A DNA stretch of 64,000 bases from JAGOMW01 sp964644075 (GCA_964644075.1 CAZXUQ010000001.1:186001-250000), one strand, 5' to 3'. Shown: positions 41,738-55,425, counted from the first letter of the stretch. Numbers and translations are program-made. Notes: generated from the letters alone by a model not told the origin.

Positions 41738-44700
41738 TTATTTTTTCGCCGTGTAGAAGAACGCTATTTTGTAGGTCAATGTTGCTACCACATTTCCTCA
41801 TTTTTCGAGAGAAATAGCGAGATATCATCCTCTTTCACTCAGAGAGAAAGTGGTTGTCGGATCAAGAGTATATATCTGTCAGCGTTTATCGAGGGCGAAA
41901 ATAGCTTTTTTATCAGCCATAGTGATATAGTAACCACCTGGAATACCTGGATCATCAAATGGAGCTGGAACAAGACGTGTCGTACCAATATGTTCGACGA
42001 TAATACTCGGAACTGCTCAGGAGAGAGATTCTGTTATAGGTACTTGTTCTGGGGGGAGGAGATATTCGCGCATGATTTCTCGAGCATCTTTTCGAAATGA
42101 GAGGTACATGAGATGCTCTCGTGATGCTGGGAGAAATGCGACACTCGTACTCGTAGAGAGAGGAGAAAGTCATGATTTTTCAGAAATCATAAGTGATCCT
42201 CATGAGTAGGAAAGTCGTGCTCAGCTCTGACTCATGAGTCCTCCAGTAGAAAATACTCCACCTCCTCTCGTCATGAGTGATCATGAGAAGAGTGGAATGA
42301 GGCTCGATCCTTCACGGATGCGGAATATATCAACTGGTTCCTGTGAGAGAGCTTCGTCGAGAGTTCCAGAGAGAGTTCCGTCTGGAGAGACATTTTGGAT
42401 AGAAGGGATCGGTGCATAGACCTCGATAGCGATAGGTGCTGTAGTTGTATTCCCATAAGCATCGGTCGCGCGGAGCATGATGTTTTCACGTCCGATATGA
42501 GAAAATGGTCATACGACGAGATCTCCTCAAGTAACAGGCTCAAAATCATCATCACTCTCTCCATTTCCATCACTATCGCGAGTGGTATCTCGGTCGATAC
42601 TGAGAGTATATGGGCTCATATCTGTGACAATGTCGGAGAGCGCAAGTCGGAGAGTCTGGTAGACTGGAACTCGGTAATCTCCAGAAACATCGAGCACTGG
42701 AGGGCTCCCATCAAGAGACGCCTGCGGAGCAATCAGTGTGATACCAGCCCTGACATCACGACTATCCTGGAGTGAGCGGAGTCTCGCGCTATAGAACCCA
42801 TCCTGATAAGGAAATGTTACACTATACATATCTCGAGGCGATCAGAGATGTATTTCTCGGTACTCAGTCCCTGGACTGACAAGAGTCGTCGTCGAGAGAG
42901 ACGGTGTAGAGAGCTTCACCTCGCCATCTCAGGCAAAAATACGAGCATCTCATGAGAGCGGCATGCCGATCATATCAGGAGAGTAGTTTACCTTGAGAGA
43001 AGAAGGAGCAAGTACATATACTTTCCCTCCTATTACTGTCCCAGAAAGCGTCATAGGAAATCGGTACTGACTATATGGATCAAGGGAAAGTGTCTGGGTC
43101 GGTCATGATGATATACTATAGGAAATCTGGGCGCTCGTTTTCCCTGTCGAAAGTGTACGACCAGCAGAGAGTCCAAATTTTTGTCCCGTATCCAAGACGC
43201 TGTAAGACATACCCTCGAGAGCAAATGACTCTGGATCAGATATACTCTCTATGACACGTGTAATAGGCTTTTTTTCATAGGATGGGGTTTGCTCTCATGG
43301 GACATCGACCACGAGATCTATCGTCGTACGAGGCGTGGATGGATCATCCGATCGACCTGCGACACTATCCCACTCGAGATATCGATCAAAAAACTCGAGA
43401 CGGAAAAGACGCTCAGTCTGTGAAGCAGGAGAAAACTCTATCTCGATCTGACCAGGACTCGATGGGAGCTCATGGAAAAAGTTCGGAGCACGTGGAAAGA
43501 GACTCGCATCATACGAAATCGATGTGCTCGTAGTATCGACTGGTGTAGGGCGATCATTCGGTGAGTGAGTATACTTGATACAGAGAGATCCTCCGAGGAG
43601 ATACATATAGTCATCATCGCCATCTCCGTCGATATCGAGAGTATCCACGCGGGTTCCACTCTCGAGGAGATCAGTGTAGTCAAAAAGTTTTGTCTGCTTT
43701 TTCTCTGGTCACAGGAGTACATAGATACCATCATAGATCGGCTGATAGAGGCCTCATGCTGTACTCTGAGCACTGCTCGATGTGCCACCTCATCCACTCT
43801 CGAGACGAGCGATGAGTCTCTCTTTAGAAGCGATAAATTCACGTCCTATCGGAGGTGTATCATCATATTCTCAGGTCACGAAACCTCGTGACCGAGCAGT
43901 CTCATAGGCATGGTAGGCTTGATCTGAAAGACTTTCTCGTGAAGAAGCAAACTGAGCAAAGTCCCCTTCTGTGAGAAGGTGTTGATTGTTATAGAGTTTT
44001 TCGAGATTTTTCTGCTGCTCCTGAGTTTCGAGTGCCTCGGTATCGAGGTATTTTTTGAGAAGAAGAAATTGCTCTGTCCTCTCTTTTTCAAGAGTAGTAT
44101 CCATGTCTCGTACTTCATCATGGGCTTTTTTCCACATGCGATCCAGTGTCATGGTATCGAGACCTGCGATGAGCATCTCTTGTCTGAGATAATTATGGAA
44201 CTCGTCCGTATCGAGAAGAGTATCATTATCTTTCTGGAGTTTCGCTATGAGGAGAGTCATCGCCTGCTCTAGTTTTGCAAGTGATGGAAAGTCTGTACTC
44301 GAACGAGGAGTGATATTGATATTTGTTGGGGGAGAAAGGTTCACATCAGGAACGACAGTACTCGGAACAGAGCGGATCAGATCAGCAGTGAACTGATTGA
44401 TCGGTTTGACAGCAGTTTTTGCTAGTGTCGCGATAAAGTCAGATCTGAGTTCGAAATTTACATGTGTACTCACTCGGATCTCTCGGATCGAAGGGATAGC
44501 AATCTGTGGGAACCGCACAGAAAGAAAATCAAATGGAAGTGTCATCTGTCTATCGGTACGCTGAGCAATAAGGGTCCCGACATAGTCCTCTGGAACAAGA
44601 GGAGTTTTCTGGATGAGACAGTATATTTTTGCGAGGAGTTTGAGCATCTTGAGAACTGTAGCGACAGCTCAGAAAAGTTTCGGAATCTTCGGTGGAGGTG

Positions 44701-47700
44701 GGAGGGATGGGAGATTGATCCGCGGGAGGGATGGGAGATCTGGCAGATCTGGGAGAGTCGGAAGTGGAGGGAGAGTCGGAAGTGGAGGGAGATTGAGTGT
44801 CACGGTTGGGAGACTCGGGAGTGTGAGTGTCGGGAGCCTCGGGAGACGAATAGGAGAAATATTAAACCGGAAGTCTGGAACCTTCACCACGATACCAAAA
44901 CGAATATCAGAAAGATCAAGGACAATATCAGGCCACCGTGGAAACTGGATAATAGGAAGTTGCGGTATAACAGCAGAGAGAAGTTTAAACTTAAAATACT
45001 TCAAGTCCCAACGTTCGTTTCTACAGACACTACACTCCTCATCCTTGATACGGAAGATATCGATAAGTGGCTGCCAACTCGAGACAATAGCTTTCATAAG
45101 CACGTAAAACTCTGCCCACTTTCGGAAGCGGACACCGTTGTCACGGTACCATCCGCCGATCATCTTCTCAAGTGCTTCGACATTACAGAGAAGCTGAGCG
45201 ATATAGCGCTGCTTCCAGGTGAGATATTTCTGTATTTTTTCTGGGAATCGTTTCCACTCTTCTATTGTTTTGAGATTTTTTTCTATACTACTCGAGAGCG
45301 CTCAGAGTCATATATTTGTCTTCTCATCGAGACAGGCAGCTGAATCCTTTCAGACACACCAAGATTTTTTTGCACGCTCGATCTCTGCTTTATACGCATC
45401 GAGGGCACGAGCATATTGATCGAGCTCACTCGGAAGTATCCATGGGATATTGATCGGCACGGCTTCTTGCTCGATACGGACAAATGGTATTTGTCCTATA
45501 AATTGGTATGCGGCCTTGAGAGAACTCGCTGATGCCTCACCATACGCCAGTGTATTTTGGAGAGTTGATTGTGCTCAGGAAGTTTTTGTAGCTGCGGCTT
45601 GTTTTTGGTTCAGAGTGTTCGTATAGGCAGATCCCATCTTTCCTTTGAGCTCGTCGATTCACCCAGAAACATTGGCAGTATGAAATTTTTCCAAAAACTG
45701 TGAGAATGAACCATCTGTCACTCACTTTGGAAGCACGATGACAAGATTGGGGAGAGTGAGGAGTTTATTGGTAATCTCGTTTGTCTGACGAGCAACCCAG
45801 TCCATGATAAACTCAGGAAATCCTGCGATGCGCCGATTACGTACTTTGATAACATTTCCAGCAGTAAGTGGCTTGGCACTATCGATAGTAATATCAATAG
45901 CTGTTCCTGATGTTGATGAGTCACCCATGCGAAGAAGTGGGCCTCAGAGATCTGCTGTTGTACGACCACCACGGTTTTGCAGAAGCGTATTCACCCGAGA
46001 CAGTCATGCAAGACTTGGATTTTTGAGATAGCTGATAATATCATTTCTCAGTTCAGCATCACTTTCCTCAGTTCTCGTCGAGGCGCGCAGATGACAACTC
46101 GCAGAGTTCCATGTATCACGCAGTGATCAGAGTCATGCGAGTCCAGAAACATCACCATCATCCGATGAACCATCTCATTTACAGACAGGGAGTGGTTTTG
46201 CTGCTATGATACAGTTTCCTGCTGGAAGGAGAGGATAGAGTGGATTTATCGCTGGAAAAGTGAGGTTTGGTCCGGTACATACAGCCACTCACGCTGCGAG
46301 TGTTGCTGTGACTCATGCGAATACTCGTACTGGTCACCATGCAGGACCAAAGCTTCCCCCCGCACCGATAGGACAAGGTGGCCACATAGGTGGACTAAAT
46401 GGTCAGCAAAATGTCACACTTGAGAAAAGTGGTATAGCAGCTGGGATACCCGTGATTGGCGTCGGAGGGATCACCGGCATACCCAAAATTGATATAGCAC
46501 TTCATGGCATATTTGTGGTGAAATTGATCGGGAATGCGATACAACTTCCCCCACCAAAACCACAGGCGAGACCATTTGCGATATTTTGAGCGATTGACTC
46601 GATATTTGCCTCCGCTCCAGCTGAGAAACCGAGAGAAGCAAGTCTTTGTGTCGTGTCATAGTTAGCAGAAAAGAGACTATTCGTCGAGAGGGATGCTCCA
46701 TCTCCCATGCTATGGTAGATCGATTCGAGTTCGCCAGTACTCGTATTTTCTATACTGTCGGCGATACCATTTCTGTCGCTATCCTGGAGTCGTCATGCGA
46801 GACTCGGTGGGAGTTCACCAGGGCCAAATGTACGCGTACCGCGCTCATACTCACGAGCAGCGAGAGAACTCCAGAGAATAATATCTGCTCCACATGTCGT
46901 CGAAGTATCGAAGGCAATATCTCCATAGATATCATCTCAGGCAAGTCACTTTTCGAGATGATCGACGATCATCTCTCCATAACTCGTCGGGAGAGCTGTG
47001 AGTTCATAGGATATGGTCAGTTCTTTTCCTGGGGAGAGGTCTACCCCTCGAAACTCATAATCATAGTCCTCTCATGAAAGTGGAAGCATATTTCGTTCCT
47101 CTGTTTTTCCATCGAGAGTGATATTATACCGAGTTGTGTTTGTAGCATCAAATATCTGTGGTATCGTATCGAGATAGTGGATATCTTTGGCGAGTGTATT
47201 TCCAGTATTTCTTATACGGATACGTACTTCTACTGTATCACCGCTTGAGAGAGTTGATCCATCCTTGGTAGCATAAGTCTTCTCGACAGAGAGACCATAG
47301 GCAGACGTATACTCAGTGCGCACGTAGATATCACTCGGAGCGGATCACGAACTGTCGCGTCCATTGAGAGCACCATCTGCGAGGAGCGGAGCAAAAGCAT
47401 CGGTAATATTTCCTGTATCGGTAGCATCTGTAAGAGACGATGGAGTGGATGGGGAGTTCGTAGCTCTTTCATAGAATACCTCTGTATTGAGTACCTTATC
47501 ATCAGCTCATGTAGAGGTACTCAGAGAGGTCGGGAGAGTAGATGGGGTCGTGCTCGCCTGGAGTACTCATCCAGAGACAATTGGATCAGGAGAAAGGCTA
47601 ATCCCAAGGTGAGATTCGAGGATTTTTTGTGTAAACTGGAAGCGCGTCGCACCACCATAGAGGATACCGAGTTCTCATCACTCTGTCAGGTAGACGATAT

Positions 47701-50700
47701 CATCACGTCCATCAGCATCCATGTCAAATATCTTATACTGGGAAACCCCTACTGGGAGAGTACCAGAGGCTGTGAGAATGATTTCTCATTTACTAAATTT
47801 TCTCTTATCATTATCGACGAGGAGAAATGATCATGAGTTGTTAACTCAGAGGATATCTCCATAGTGGTCTCCTGTGAAGTCTCCGACATCGATACCTCGA
47901 GAAGAGAGATCTGGGAGATATGCGATCATCTGTTTCCTTCGGAATTTTCCTGATGTATTGGCAAAAAGATCGATAAATCCATCATCGTATACGACGACGA
48001 TATCCTCATCCTGATCTCCATCCATGTCTTTGTGACTGACGGAACGGATCTGGCGACTTTCACTCCCAGCAATCTGTGTACCGATCGATCTATCGACTCA
48101 TGCGGTCTCTGTTCATGGAGCTCACTTTTCTACATGAGCGACAGGATCACCGAGGTTGATCATCGTGTAGGTGTGATACCATCGTGATGCTTGTCATACT
48201 GTATCTCATCAGGCGAACGAGAGAAGGAGTCTATTTTTATCTCACCATCCGACTCCTGGAGTCTCAGAGAGTGCCCCGAGACTATCGATATGAGTAGGAC
48301 CGAGCAGATCTGTATCGAGAGAGGATGATGTCTGGTCACGTACGATCATATACCCACGTGGTCCATCGAGCGTAGTATATGGTATACTCTCGAGAGTATA
48401 TGCATGTGTATCGGAGAGAGTGAGTGTATCTGTAGAACTCGAAAATGCACCAGTTTGGACTCACTTTGTCTGGTCTGTCGAGACGATGAGCATCCCGATT
48501 TTTTCACCATTGTCCTCGATGTCGAGAACGAGAGACCCTCGAGAAAGTGAAATATTTGGCACGAGATGAAGTGCGGATGCGAGAGTAATACCCTGAGATG
48601 AGATCGTGACACGAGGATTTCATCATCGCAGAAGTGTCGTCGCACCACTGATATTTGAGAGTGATGTATCACTCTTTTCTTTGTCTATGACGAGTGTGAG
48701 TCGACCTCACGCACTCTCACGAGAAAGAGACTCACAGGATGATATATCTCTGAGTCACTCCAGAGGACAATTCGAAACAGTCATGCCAGAGAGAGGATAG
48801 AGAGCACGAGTGATGGGAGTCTGTGTTACTCGGTCGTAGACAGAGAGGACTATTCCTGCTTGGGTCAGTTCTGCATCCACTTCGAGAGCACCATCAGCAG
48901 GATTACCGAGGAGATATCCACCTCCAGGAAATATAGAAAAGAGAGCATCTCGAGCATATGGGGATGCTGTAAGTGTCGTCACAGCGAGGCTACGAGATCT
49001 CGAAGGGTCTGTATCGTAGAGAATTTGACTTGCCTCAGAGAGATGAGTATCTCAGGCGAGTACTGTATAGAGAGCATTGTAGTCAGGGAGAAAATTATAT
49101 CTACCGACAGTTGCATCGACGAGACGAGTATGAGTTGGGATACCTTTGAATACTTTTTCTCCAGTTTCATCTCTATATGTGATCGTATGACTCGCGATCT
49201 CAGGAACCGAGATGGTATAGAGACCTGGCTCTCTCGGAAGGGTGGCGATACCGTTGTTAAATGAAATTGCTGGTCTATTTGATCCGTCCTTCTCGAGAGT
49301 CGCTGTGAGGTTTTCCTTCGCGATATTTCCATAGCGATCTCGGAGAAAAAATGTAATCTCACTCTCAGAAATACTACTATCAATGTACATGGACGCTCAC
49401 GGAAGGAGAGTGATACGGGCAGAGACGATACCTACCCCAGGGATATCGAGACTCACTTCATGATCTCAGGCAGTACGACCGGGGGTGAACTCGAATTCTT
49501 CAGATACACCATCCTCGAGTGTGACAGCTTCACGAGAAAATGTTCCGACACTCGGAGAACTCGAGAGTCCCACTACTCAGTGAAATCCTGTTATCGGAGT
49601 ATTTGCCTCCTCGATGAGACGAACTTGCATCTTTATCTTTCCTCATCAGGCAAAAATTTCTCCCTGTGGGACGAGTTGTACTTTTTTTACATCTTTTGCT
49701 CCGATGGTGATCTCATAGCGTATTCCATTTTCGAGGGAAAAAGTCATATGGAGCGGTCACTCCCCTGTCGATCCATATCGAAATACGAGCTCTGACTCGA
49801 TCGTATCGAGTGTCAGTGATGTTTTCTTGCTCTCATCAGTATCGATAAAGTATCCTCCATCGATTTTTGCTTCGAGAGTGTGGAGTTCTGGGGCAATGAT
49901 ACCACCATCTTTATTTTCGAGTCTGAGAACTCAGGCCGACTCTGATCAGGCAATCATCGTGTTTGAGAGAAACGTAAACGTCATATGATCGACCGATCAG
50001 GATCCGAGAGAAGAGGAGGTACTCCCACTCTCAGAAAAAAGTGCACCACTCTGGCTCGGCATAGGGACAAGCTCATTTTTCCCATCGCTTGAGAGTCCGA
50101 GAGTGTTCGGTCCACATGATCATGCGAGGATCTTGGGAGGGAGGAGAGATCGTATCCAGCAGAGTATCGCTGCTGGCCACTGAAATATCATGACTCCATC
50201 AGGAGGACCACACTGAGAACTCGCACGGTTAGCAGGATTTTGGTCTCATGGTTCTTCCTCAGAAAAATTAATCGCCTGGAGAGTCGCCAGAGCATTCTGA
50301 TATGCAGCATCAGTATCTGAGTTTTGTGATCATTTTGTCGGATCAAGCGGGGTGAGTCAGAGATAGGCGATCTCATATCATTCATTTGAGCGAGGGATTT
50401 TCGGAGGATTTTTTATATTTCCGAGTCCATACTCATGGGAGTATGAGAGTGCTGTCTCGATCGATGATTTGTATTTTTCCACTGGATCAGGTCTCAGTGC
50501 ATATTTTGCCTGGAGGATCTGGAGTATCATCTCATCGGATATGAGACTGTTCCAGTCGATCGGGCTACTCGGGAGTGTACCAGCACCGATGAGTGTATTG
50601 ATTTTCTCGTCGAGCGGAGAAAGTGTTGTGGTATTTTCTTTTGCTATGATAGCGTTCCATTCATTTGAAAGATTGGTGAGTCATGCACGCACCTCACCAA

Positions 50701-53149
50701 TACTCGAACCCTCGAGGGAAAAAAAGTTTGGATAGGTAAGTTTCGCGATATTTCCCCTCGGTGTGAGGAACTCCACTGTTCTTACGATATCGACTGGAGT
50801 AGAAGGAGTCGAACCATTTTTATCGATGGCCTGTATTTCTGTATCCGTGGGAGAAGTATGTTTGACGAGAGAGTTGATCGTATGGTAGTACCTGTTTTCA
50901 TAGCGTGTATTATCACTACTTATCGAGTCTGATTCTATTTTACAGGTATTACCGAGGGCGGTCTCTTGGTCTGTCATTTTTTCTCCATCGAAATACTTCG
51001 CATCGAGGATGAGAGATCCTCGAAGACATGAGCTCTGACTGTAATCAGTGATACTTCCTGAAAATGACGGGATATCCTCATCGAGTGACTCATGCTCTGT
51101 GATACAGGTAAAGCGACCGAGTTCCCGAGGCCACTCACGCATCTCAGTACGATCAGTATTGACTCACTCTATCGTCACAGGATAGATATATGGCTGGAGG
51201 AGAGTATACTCATGGCTATTCCCTGGCATACAGTCAGCGACGCTTGGTGGAGCAAATCGACGTGTTTCCTTCATACCACCGAGAGAAAATATCGGGAGGC
51301 TAAATTTTGTAAGATTTGGAGTATTTGGGAAGTTTTTGTAGAGAGCATCGATCGTATCTGTACCAGAGTTGGTGAGTACAGAGAGTGGGCTATTTCCTCA
51401 CCAGTAGGACTGTGTCTTGATACTTCCATTTTGTGGAAAGCAGGATTTCGATGGTCAGTAGGCTTTTATGAGATCTATCGTATCGCCAGAAAGTGTCGCA
51501 ACATGTGACTCTGTCGAGCGGAGATGGTAGGCAGTATTGGCTTCGACGAGGACAGGTTTCCCATAGAGAGTACTTCCTGTTTGTCATCACCGAGCGAGCG
51601 TACACTGGAGAGGTGACTCGATACGACCCGTTTTCTCACCGAAAAAGTACGAGAGATAAATTTTCGTATAGAGAGTATTCTCTGGTGGTGTCGGTGGCTT
51701 CATGCCGATATTTCCATTTGTACTCCCACTGAGCACTGAACCGATAATAGCCCCTACGATATCATCAGCAGCATCATCTGTACTTGATCCTGCGAGGTTG
51801 AGGAGAGCAATGATGTTATTGACAGTAGTATTGGCCTGCGTGGTTACCGTTGCGCCACTCGAGACGATATGGTGTTCAAGTCCATCGAAAAGGATAAGTT
51901 TTCGGGCGTAGTTATTTTTGGTGATAAGAGCATCGATATTTGCCTCGATGGTATCATTTGCTTCCTTGAGTGTGCGGAGTGCGACTTCATCAGTGAGAGT
52001 CATATCGATAGCAGCATGATCGACCCGGACAGTCGTCCCACTATTGTATCTCCCGGCATTATGAACCCATTTTGCCGCATCTCAGAGAGTTTTTTCATTG
52101 ATGATTTCATGAAATCGTTTGAGATACGTACCGATCAGACGCGATGTCTGAGCATCTGGGAGAGTATCGAGGGTATTGGCTTCGAGAGTATCTGCTCAGA
52201 GAGTAAGTCCAGGAGTTCCAGTGAGCTCAGCAGCGTACTCATCTCACTCATCCCTATTTTTTTCAGCAAAACCCTTCATAGCAGACGAGAGGTCTTTGAG
52301 GAGATATTTTGTAAATCGTTTATACGCGATATTTTCAGTATTTTGGAGAAACAACAGATAGCGAAAAAGGTTGTCCTGACTGAGTGAGCGACTCTCACTA
52401 TATCCATCATAGTAAAATACTCGTGGTGGTAAGGTTGTACTCGATGGACTAAACATCCATTTTTTACTATAAAATGCGTGCGTTTTATCGAGAAATTGGC
52501 TGATTTTTGCTGTATCTGCTGATCACTGCCATGCACGACCGAGACTTGGATTAATCACTCCATGCCAGATATCTACTGATCCATCTTCATGAGCATTTTT
52601 GCTGTACTCATAGCGCTTGGATACTTTATCATAGACAAACTGCTTGTCATCAAAGTCAGTATACGGATAGAGGCTTGGAAAGGATTTTCCGTTTTTACTT
52701 ACCACAGGAAGGGGCACATTTCCTATGAGGATAGTGCCTACGAGGTGAGATACTCATGCTCATCCATCTCACTCATAGTAGAGTTTTTCATTATGTGCAG
52801 CGATGACAGCAGGATCAGCATTCGTCGGCACGACGAGGAGAGCAACACGAGTATTTCAGAGGTATTTTTGTATATCTTCAGCATATTGGCTTACTTTATT
52901 GGAAAAACCAAAAGCTCCACCAAGTGCACTATAAGTCTCATCGTCGACAATGATCGATACAATATCACGATACTCATCACTCTCAGCAACAGCACTGTCA
53001 AAAAAATCAACATGGATCGTCTGAGTCAAAAAAAGGAGAAATATGAGGATAGCCGAGGCAAATCGCTGAAAAAAACCAAACTGTGGTGTATTGGCACGTT
53101 TTTCTATCCGTTCTTTTCGCTTTTGTAAGAGCTTATCGATAAGACGCAT
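41738..53149 (-). CDS. Giant exported protein (3803 residues) with FG-GAP/VCBS-like and DUF11-like domains
   Basis: One frame runs 11.4 kb; I read every codon of the segments between the long TGA-free stretches and found no TAA or TAG. A basic N-terminus and one hydrophobic helix (about residues 28-45) act as signal or anchor. FG-GAP/VCBS-like calcium loops occur near 1706 (MDGDQDEDIVVVYDDG), 1809 (DMDADGRDDIVYL) and 3169 (DIDGDGDDDYMYLL). A DUF11-like domain is near 1950-2020 (VRIRIRNTGNTLAKDI). Asp-rich DSDRNGIADS and DSDGNGESDDD motifs resemble thrombospondin type 3 repeats. A proline-leucine stretch (LPxLP, about 2750-2820) separates the halves. No LPxTG sorting motif was seen. It is likely a cell-surface protein for attachment to a host; that is inference. 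Confidence 0.85.
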
Positions 53150-53172
53150 CAGGTGGGAGAAATATTTCCTCA

Positions 53173-53200
53173 AATATATCCGTTTTTTCCTCTATTGCAA
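53173..53200 (-). promoter_or_regulatory. Promoter of the giant surface protein gene
   Basis: Minus strand TTGCAA (53195-53200), 16-base spacer, TATATT (53173-53178), then 23 bases to the ATG. Same -35 hexamer and spacing as the alpha-2-macroglobulin promoter. Confidence 0.6.
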
Positions 53201-53230
53201 AAGGAAATACGAGGAAAAATGAAAAAAAAT

Positions 53231-53258
53231 TCGACAAAGAACCATTTTTGTATATTAT
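53231..53258 (+). promoter_or_regulatory. Promoter of tRNA-Lys
   Basis: TCGACA (53231-53236), 16-base spacer, TATTAT (53253-53258), about 65 bases upstream of the mature tRNA. Confidence 0.5.
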
Positions 53259-53323
53259 CTCGCGGTCAGATCGAGTAGTATCTGCTTCCCGAATATGCCT
53301 AGACATGTCACTAGAGCACTCTC

Positions 53324-53399
53324 GGGAATGTAGCTCAGTTGGTAGAGCAGCGCCCTTTTAAGGCGAAGGTCCCGGGTTCGAGCCCCGGCATTCCCACCA
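53324..53399 (+). tRNA. tRNA-Lys (anticodon TTT)
   Basis: A complete cloverleaf of 76 bases with encoded CCA. The acceptor stem is GGGAATG/CATTCCC, the D arm GCTC...GAGC, the anticodon loop CTTTTAA with TTT at positions 34-36, and the T arm CCGGG-TTCGAGC-CCCGG. Position 27 is G opposite A43, an unpaired top of the anticodon stem. It reads AAA and AAG codons. Confidence 0.95.
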
Positions 53400-53408
53400 T
53401 TTGCATAT

Positions 53409-53437
53409 AAAATCCCCCCCAACTCGGGGGATTTTTT
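53409..53437. terminator. Terminator between tRNA-Lys and gdhA
   Basis: CCCCC/GGGGG stem flanked by AAAAT and ATTTTTT. It can stop the tRNA transcript and, on the other strand, the gdhA transcript. Confidence 0.75.
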
Positions 53438-53454
53438 GTGAGAAAAAGGGTTTT

Positions 53455-54696
53455 TTATGCTCCTCTCACCTTCATTGCCTCCAGTATACGCTTCGTCGCG
53501 ATGATATAGGCTCCAGTACGGAGCATAACGTGATGTTCAAGAGCACTTTTTAGGACTCAGGAGAGTGCTGTTTCCATCTTGAGTTTGAGTTTTTCCTGGA
53601 CTTCTTCGCGTGACCATGAGTAGTTCATGGAGTTTTGGACTTGCTCGAAATACGAAACCGTCACACCTCAGGCATTCGCGAGGATATCTGGGATCACAGG
53701 GATTCACTTCTGGAATAGTATGTTATCCGCATCTGGAGTCACAGGGCCATTCGCGAGCTCGAGGATGAGACGTGCATGTATCTTTCCTGCATTTTCCTCT
53801 GTGATCTGATTTTCGAGGGCTGCTGGGATGAGGATATCACACTCTTTTTCGAGGAGTTCAGGGTTGGTGAGTTTTTGGACTCCTGTGTACTCTGAAAGTG
53901 ACTTTTTTTCTGCTTTGATCGTGAGGATTTTCTCGATATCGAGTCCACTCGGATCATAGATCGCCCCATGCGAGTCTGATGTCCCGACGATAGTTGCTCC
54001 CATTTTTCAGAGGATCTTCATCATATGTCCTCAGGCATTTCATGCTCACTGGATGATGACTTTTTTTCCAGATATGTTTTCTCATTTTGACTCCAGATAG
54101 GCATCGAGGACATAGGCTCAGCCCTGTGCTGTCGCTGTATCTCGACCGAGCGACCCACCGATAGAGAGTGGCTTCCCGGTAAATGTCCCTGGTGACCAAT
54201 GCCCAGAGAGATGTGAGTACTCGTCGACCATCCATGACATGATCTCACCACCCGTATTCACATCTGGAGCTGGCACGTCATCGAGTGGACCGAGGTATTT
54301 GTAGAGCTTCGCGACCCATCCACGAGAAAGTCTTTCGAGTTCTCATTTTGAGAGTGTCTTCGGGTCGACGATAATACCTCATTTCCCTCCACCGAGTGGG
54401 AGATCGAGGGTGGCTGTCTTGATCGACATCCAGGTAGAGAGCGCCATGACTTCATCTTTCGTCACATCTTGATGATAACGGATACCTCCTTTGTAGGGAC
54501 CACGTGCAGCATTGTGCTGGCTACGATATCCGGTAAATACTCGAGTCGATCCATCGTCCATACGGACAGGTATCGAGACCTCTATGACTCGATCTGGTAA
54601 CAGGAGTGCCTCGAACTCATGATCGAACTCATGACCGAGGTATGTATATGCTGTACGCATCTGCGTCTGTGCAGAGAGAAATGGATTGGTAGACAT
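53455..54696 (-). CDS. gdhA: Glutamate dehydrogenase
   Basis: Glu/Leu/Phe/Val dehydrogenase of 413 residues interconverting glutamate and 2-oxoglutarate. Substrate-site motifs are SQHNAARGPYKGGIRYH and LPLGGGKGG (one glycine is TGA). The nucleotide fold is VIIQGAGNAGGHMMKIL, followed by a GTSDSHGAIYD loop, and VIPDILANAGGVTVSYFEQV ends the core. Coenzyme choice is unclear. Its upstream region carries a cluster of palindromes, so it is likely regulated together with the divergent membrane protein/SDR pair. Confidence 0.93.
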
Positions 54697-54704
54697 AGAA
54701 AATA

Positions 54705-54822
54705 ATTATGAGAATGGTTCTCATAATAAGGATTTTCAGGGAAAAGCAAATAAAAATGAGATTAATTCTCATAAAATGAGAAATTATTTGTATTTTATGA
54801 GAACATATGATAGTCTCATAGC
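54705..54822. promoter_or_regulatory. Divergent control region with repeated ATGAGA/TCTCAT palindromes
   Basis: A perfect 23-bp palindrome with arms ATTATGAGAA and TTCTCATAAT lies at 54705-54727. A 17-bp near-palindrome ATGAGATTAATTCTCAT is at 54756-54772, immediately followed by the inverse arrangement TTCTCATAAAATGAGAA (54766-54782). A further ATGAGA...TCTCAT pair lies near 54797-54820. The shared half site suggests one regulator binding several operators between gdhA and the divergent gene. Confidence 0.65.
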
Positions 54823-55425
54823 ATGTTCGATAATCTCACAACTAAGGAAATCATCGGGTACTCCGCTGGTCTCATCTCATTTATCAATATGTTCTGGTAC
54901 ATGAGATGAATTATCGGATGAAAAATACGTCCTACACTTGCCTACTGGCTCCTCGCTGAGATTGCCATGCTCCTTATCATAGCATCAGCTTACACACTCT
55001 GAGACAGGACGACACTCTGGATTGCTGTAGCATATGCATCGACACAGATCATTGTCATCGCTATAGCTATACGATATAAAAATATATGACTCAAAAAAAC
55101 TGACTATTTTCTTCTCTGAGTTGCCTTACTCAGTGTCATGTTGTGGTGGTATACCAATAATCCCCTCTATGCACTCCTCATCAATGTAGGAATTGATGCC
55201 TCTGGATATATACCACTCTGGAAACAGATATGGAAAGATCCTTCATCCGAAGATACCCTGTACTGGTGAGTGGCTGCATTTGCCTGCGTACTCAATATGT
55301 TTGCTGTCACGAGCTTTTCATTTTCGTCTATCCTCTACCCATGGTATCTCTGAGTTATCAACTTTCTTACTTTCATAATTCTTCTACGAAAATACTTCTC
55401 TTATGGAACAACTCTTTCAAAATAA
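54823..55425 (+). CDS. Multi-pass membrane protein of unknown function
   Basis: The 200-residue protein has six or seven hydrophobic helices and little else (LLAEIAMLLIIASAYTL, LLSVMLWWYTNN and others). The alternation of short loops and Trp/Tyr-rich helix ends resembles PnuC/SWEET-sized transporters, but no family is recognised. It overlaps the SDR gene by 23 bases, so the two are translationally linked. Nine or so glycines use TGA. Confidence 0.55.

Noticed and set aside
44462..45343. 293-codon open frame on the + strand
   Set aside because: It is the complement of the giant minus-strand gene; its peptide is low in hydrophobic order and matches no family.
41738..53149. Several separate surface-protein genes
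   Set aside because: Reading every codon showed one continuous frame without TAA or TAG and no internal promoter or terminator of note.
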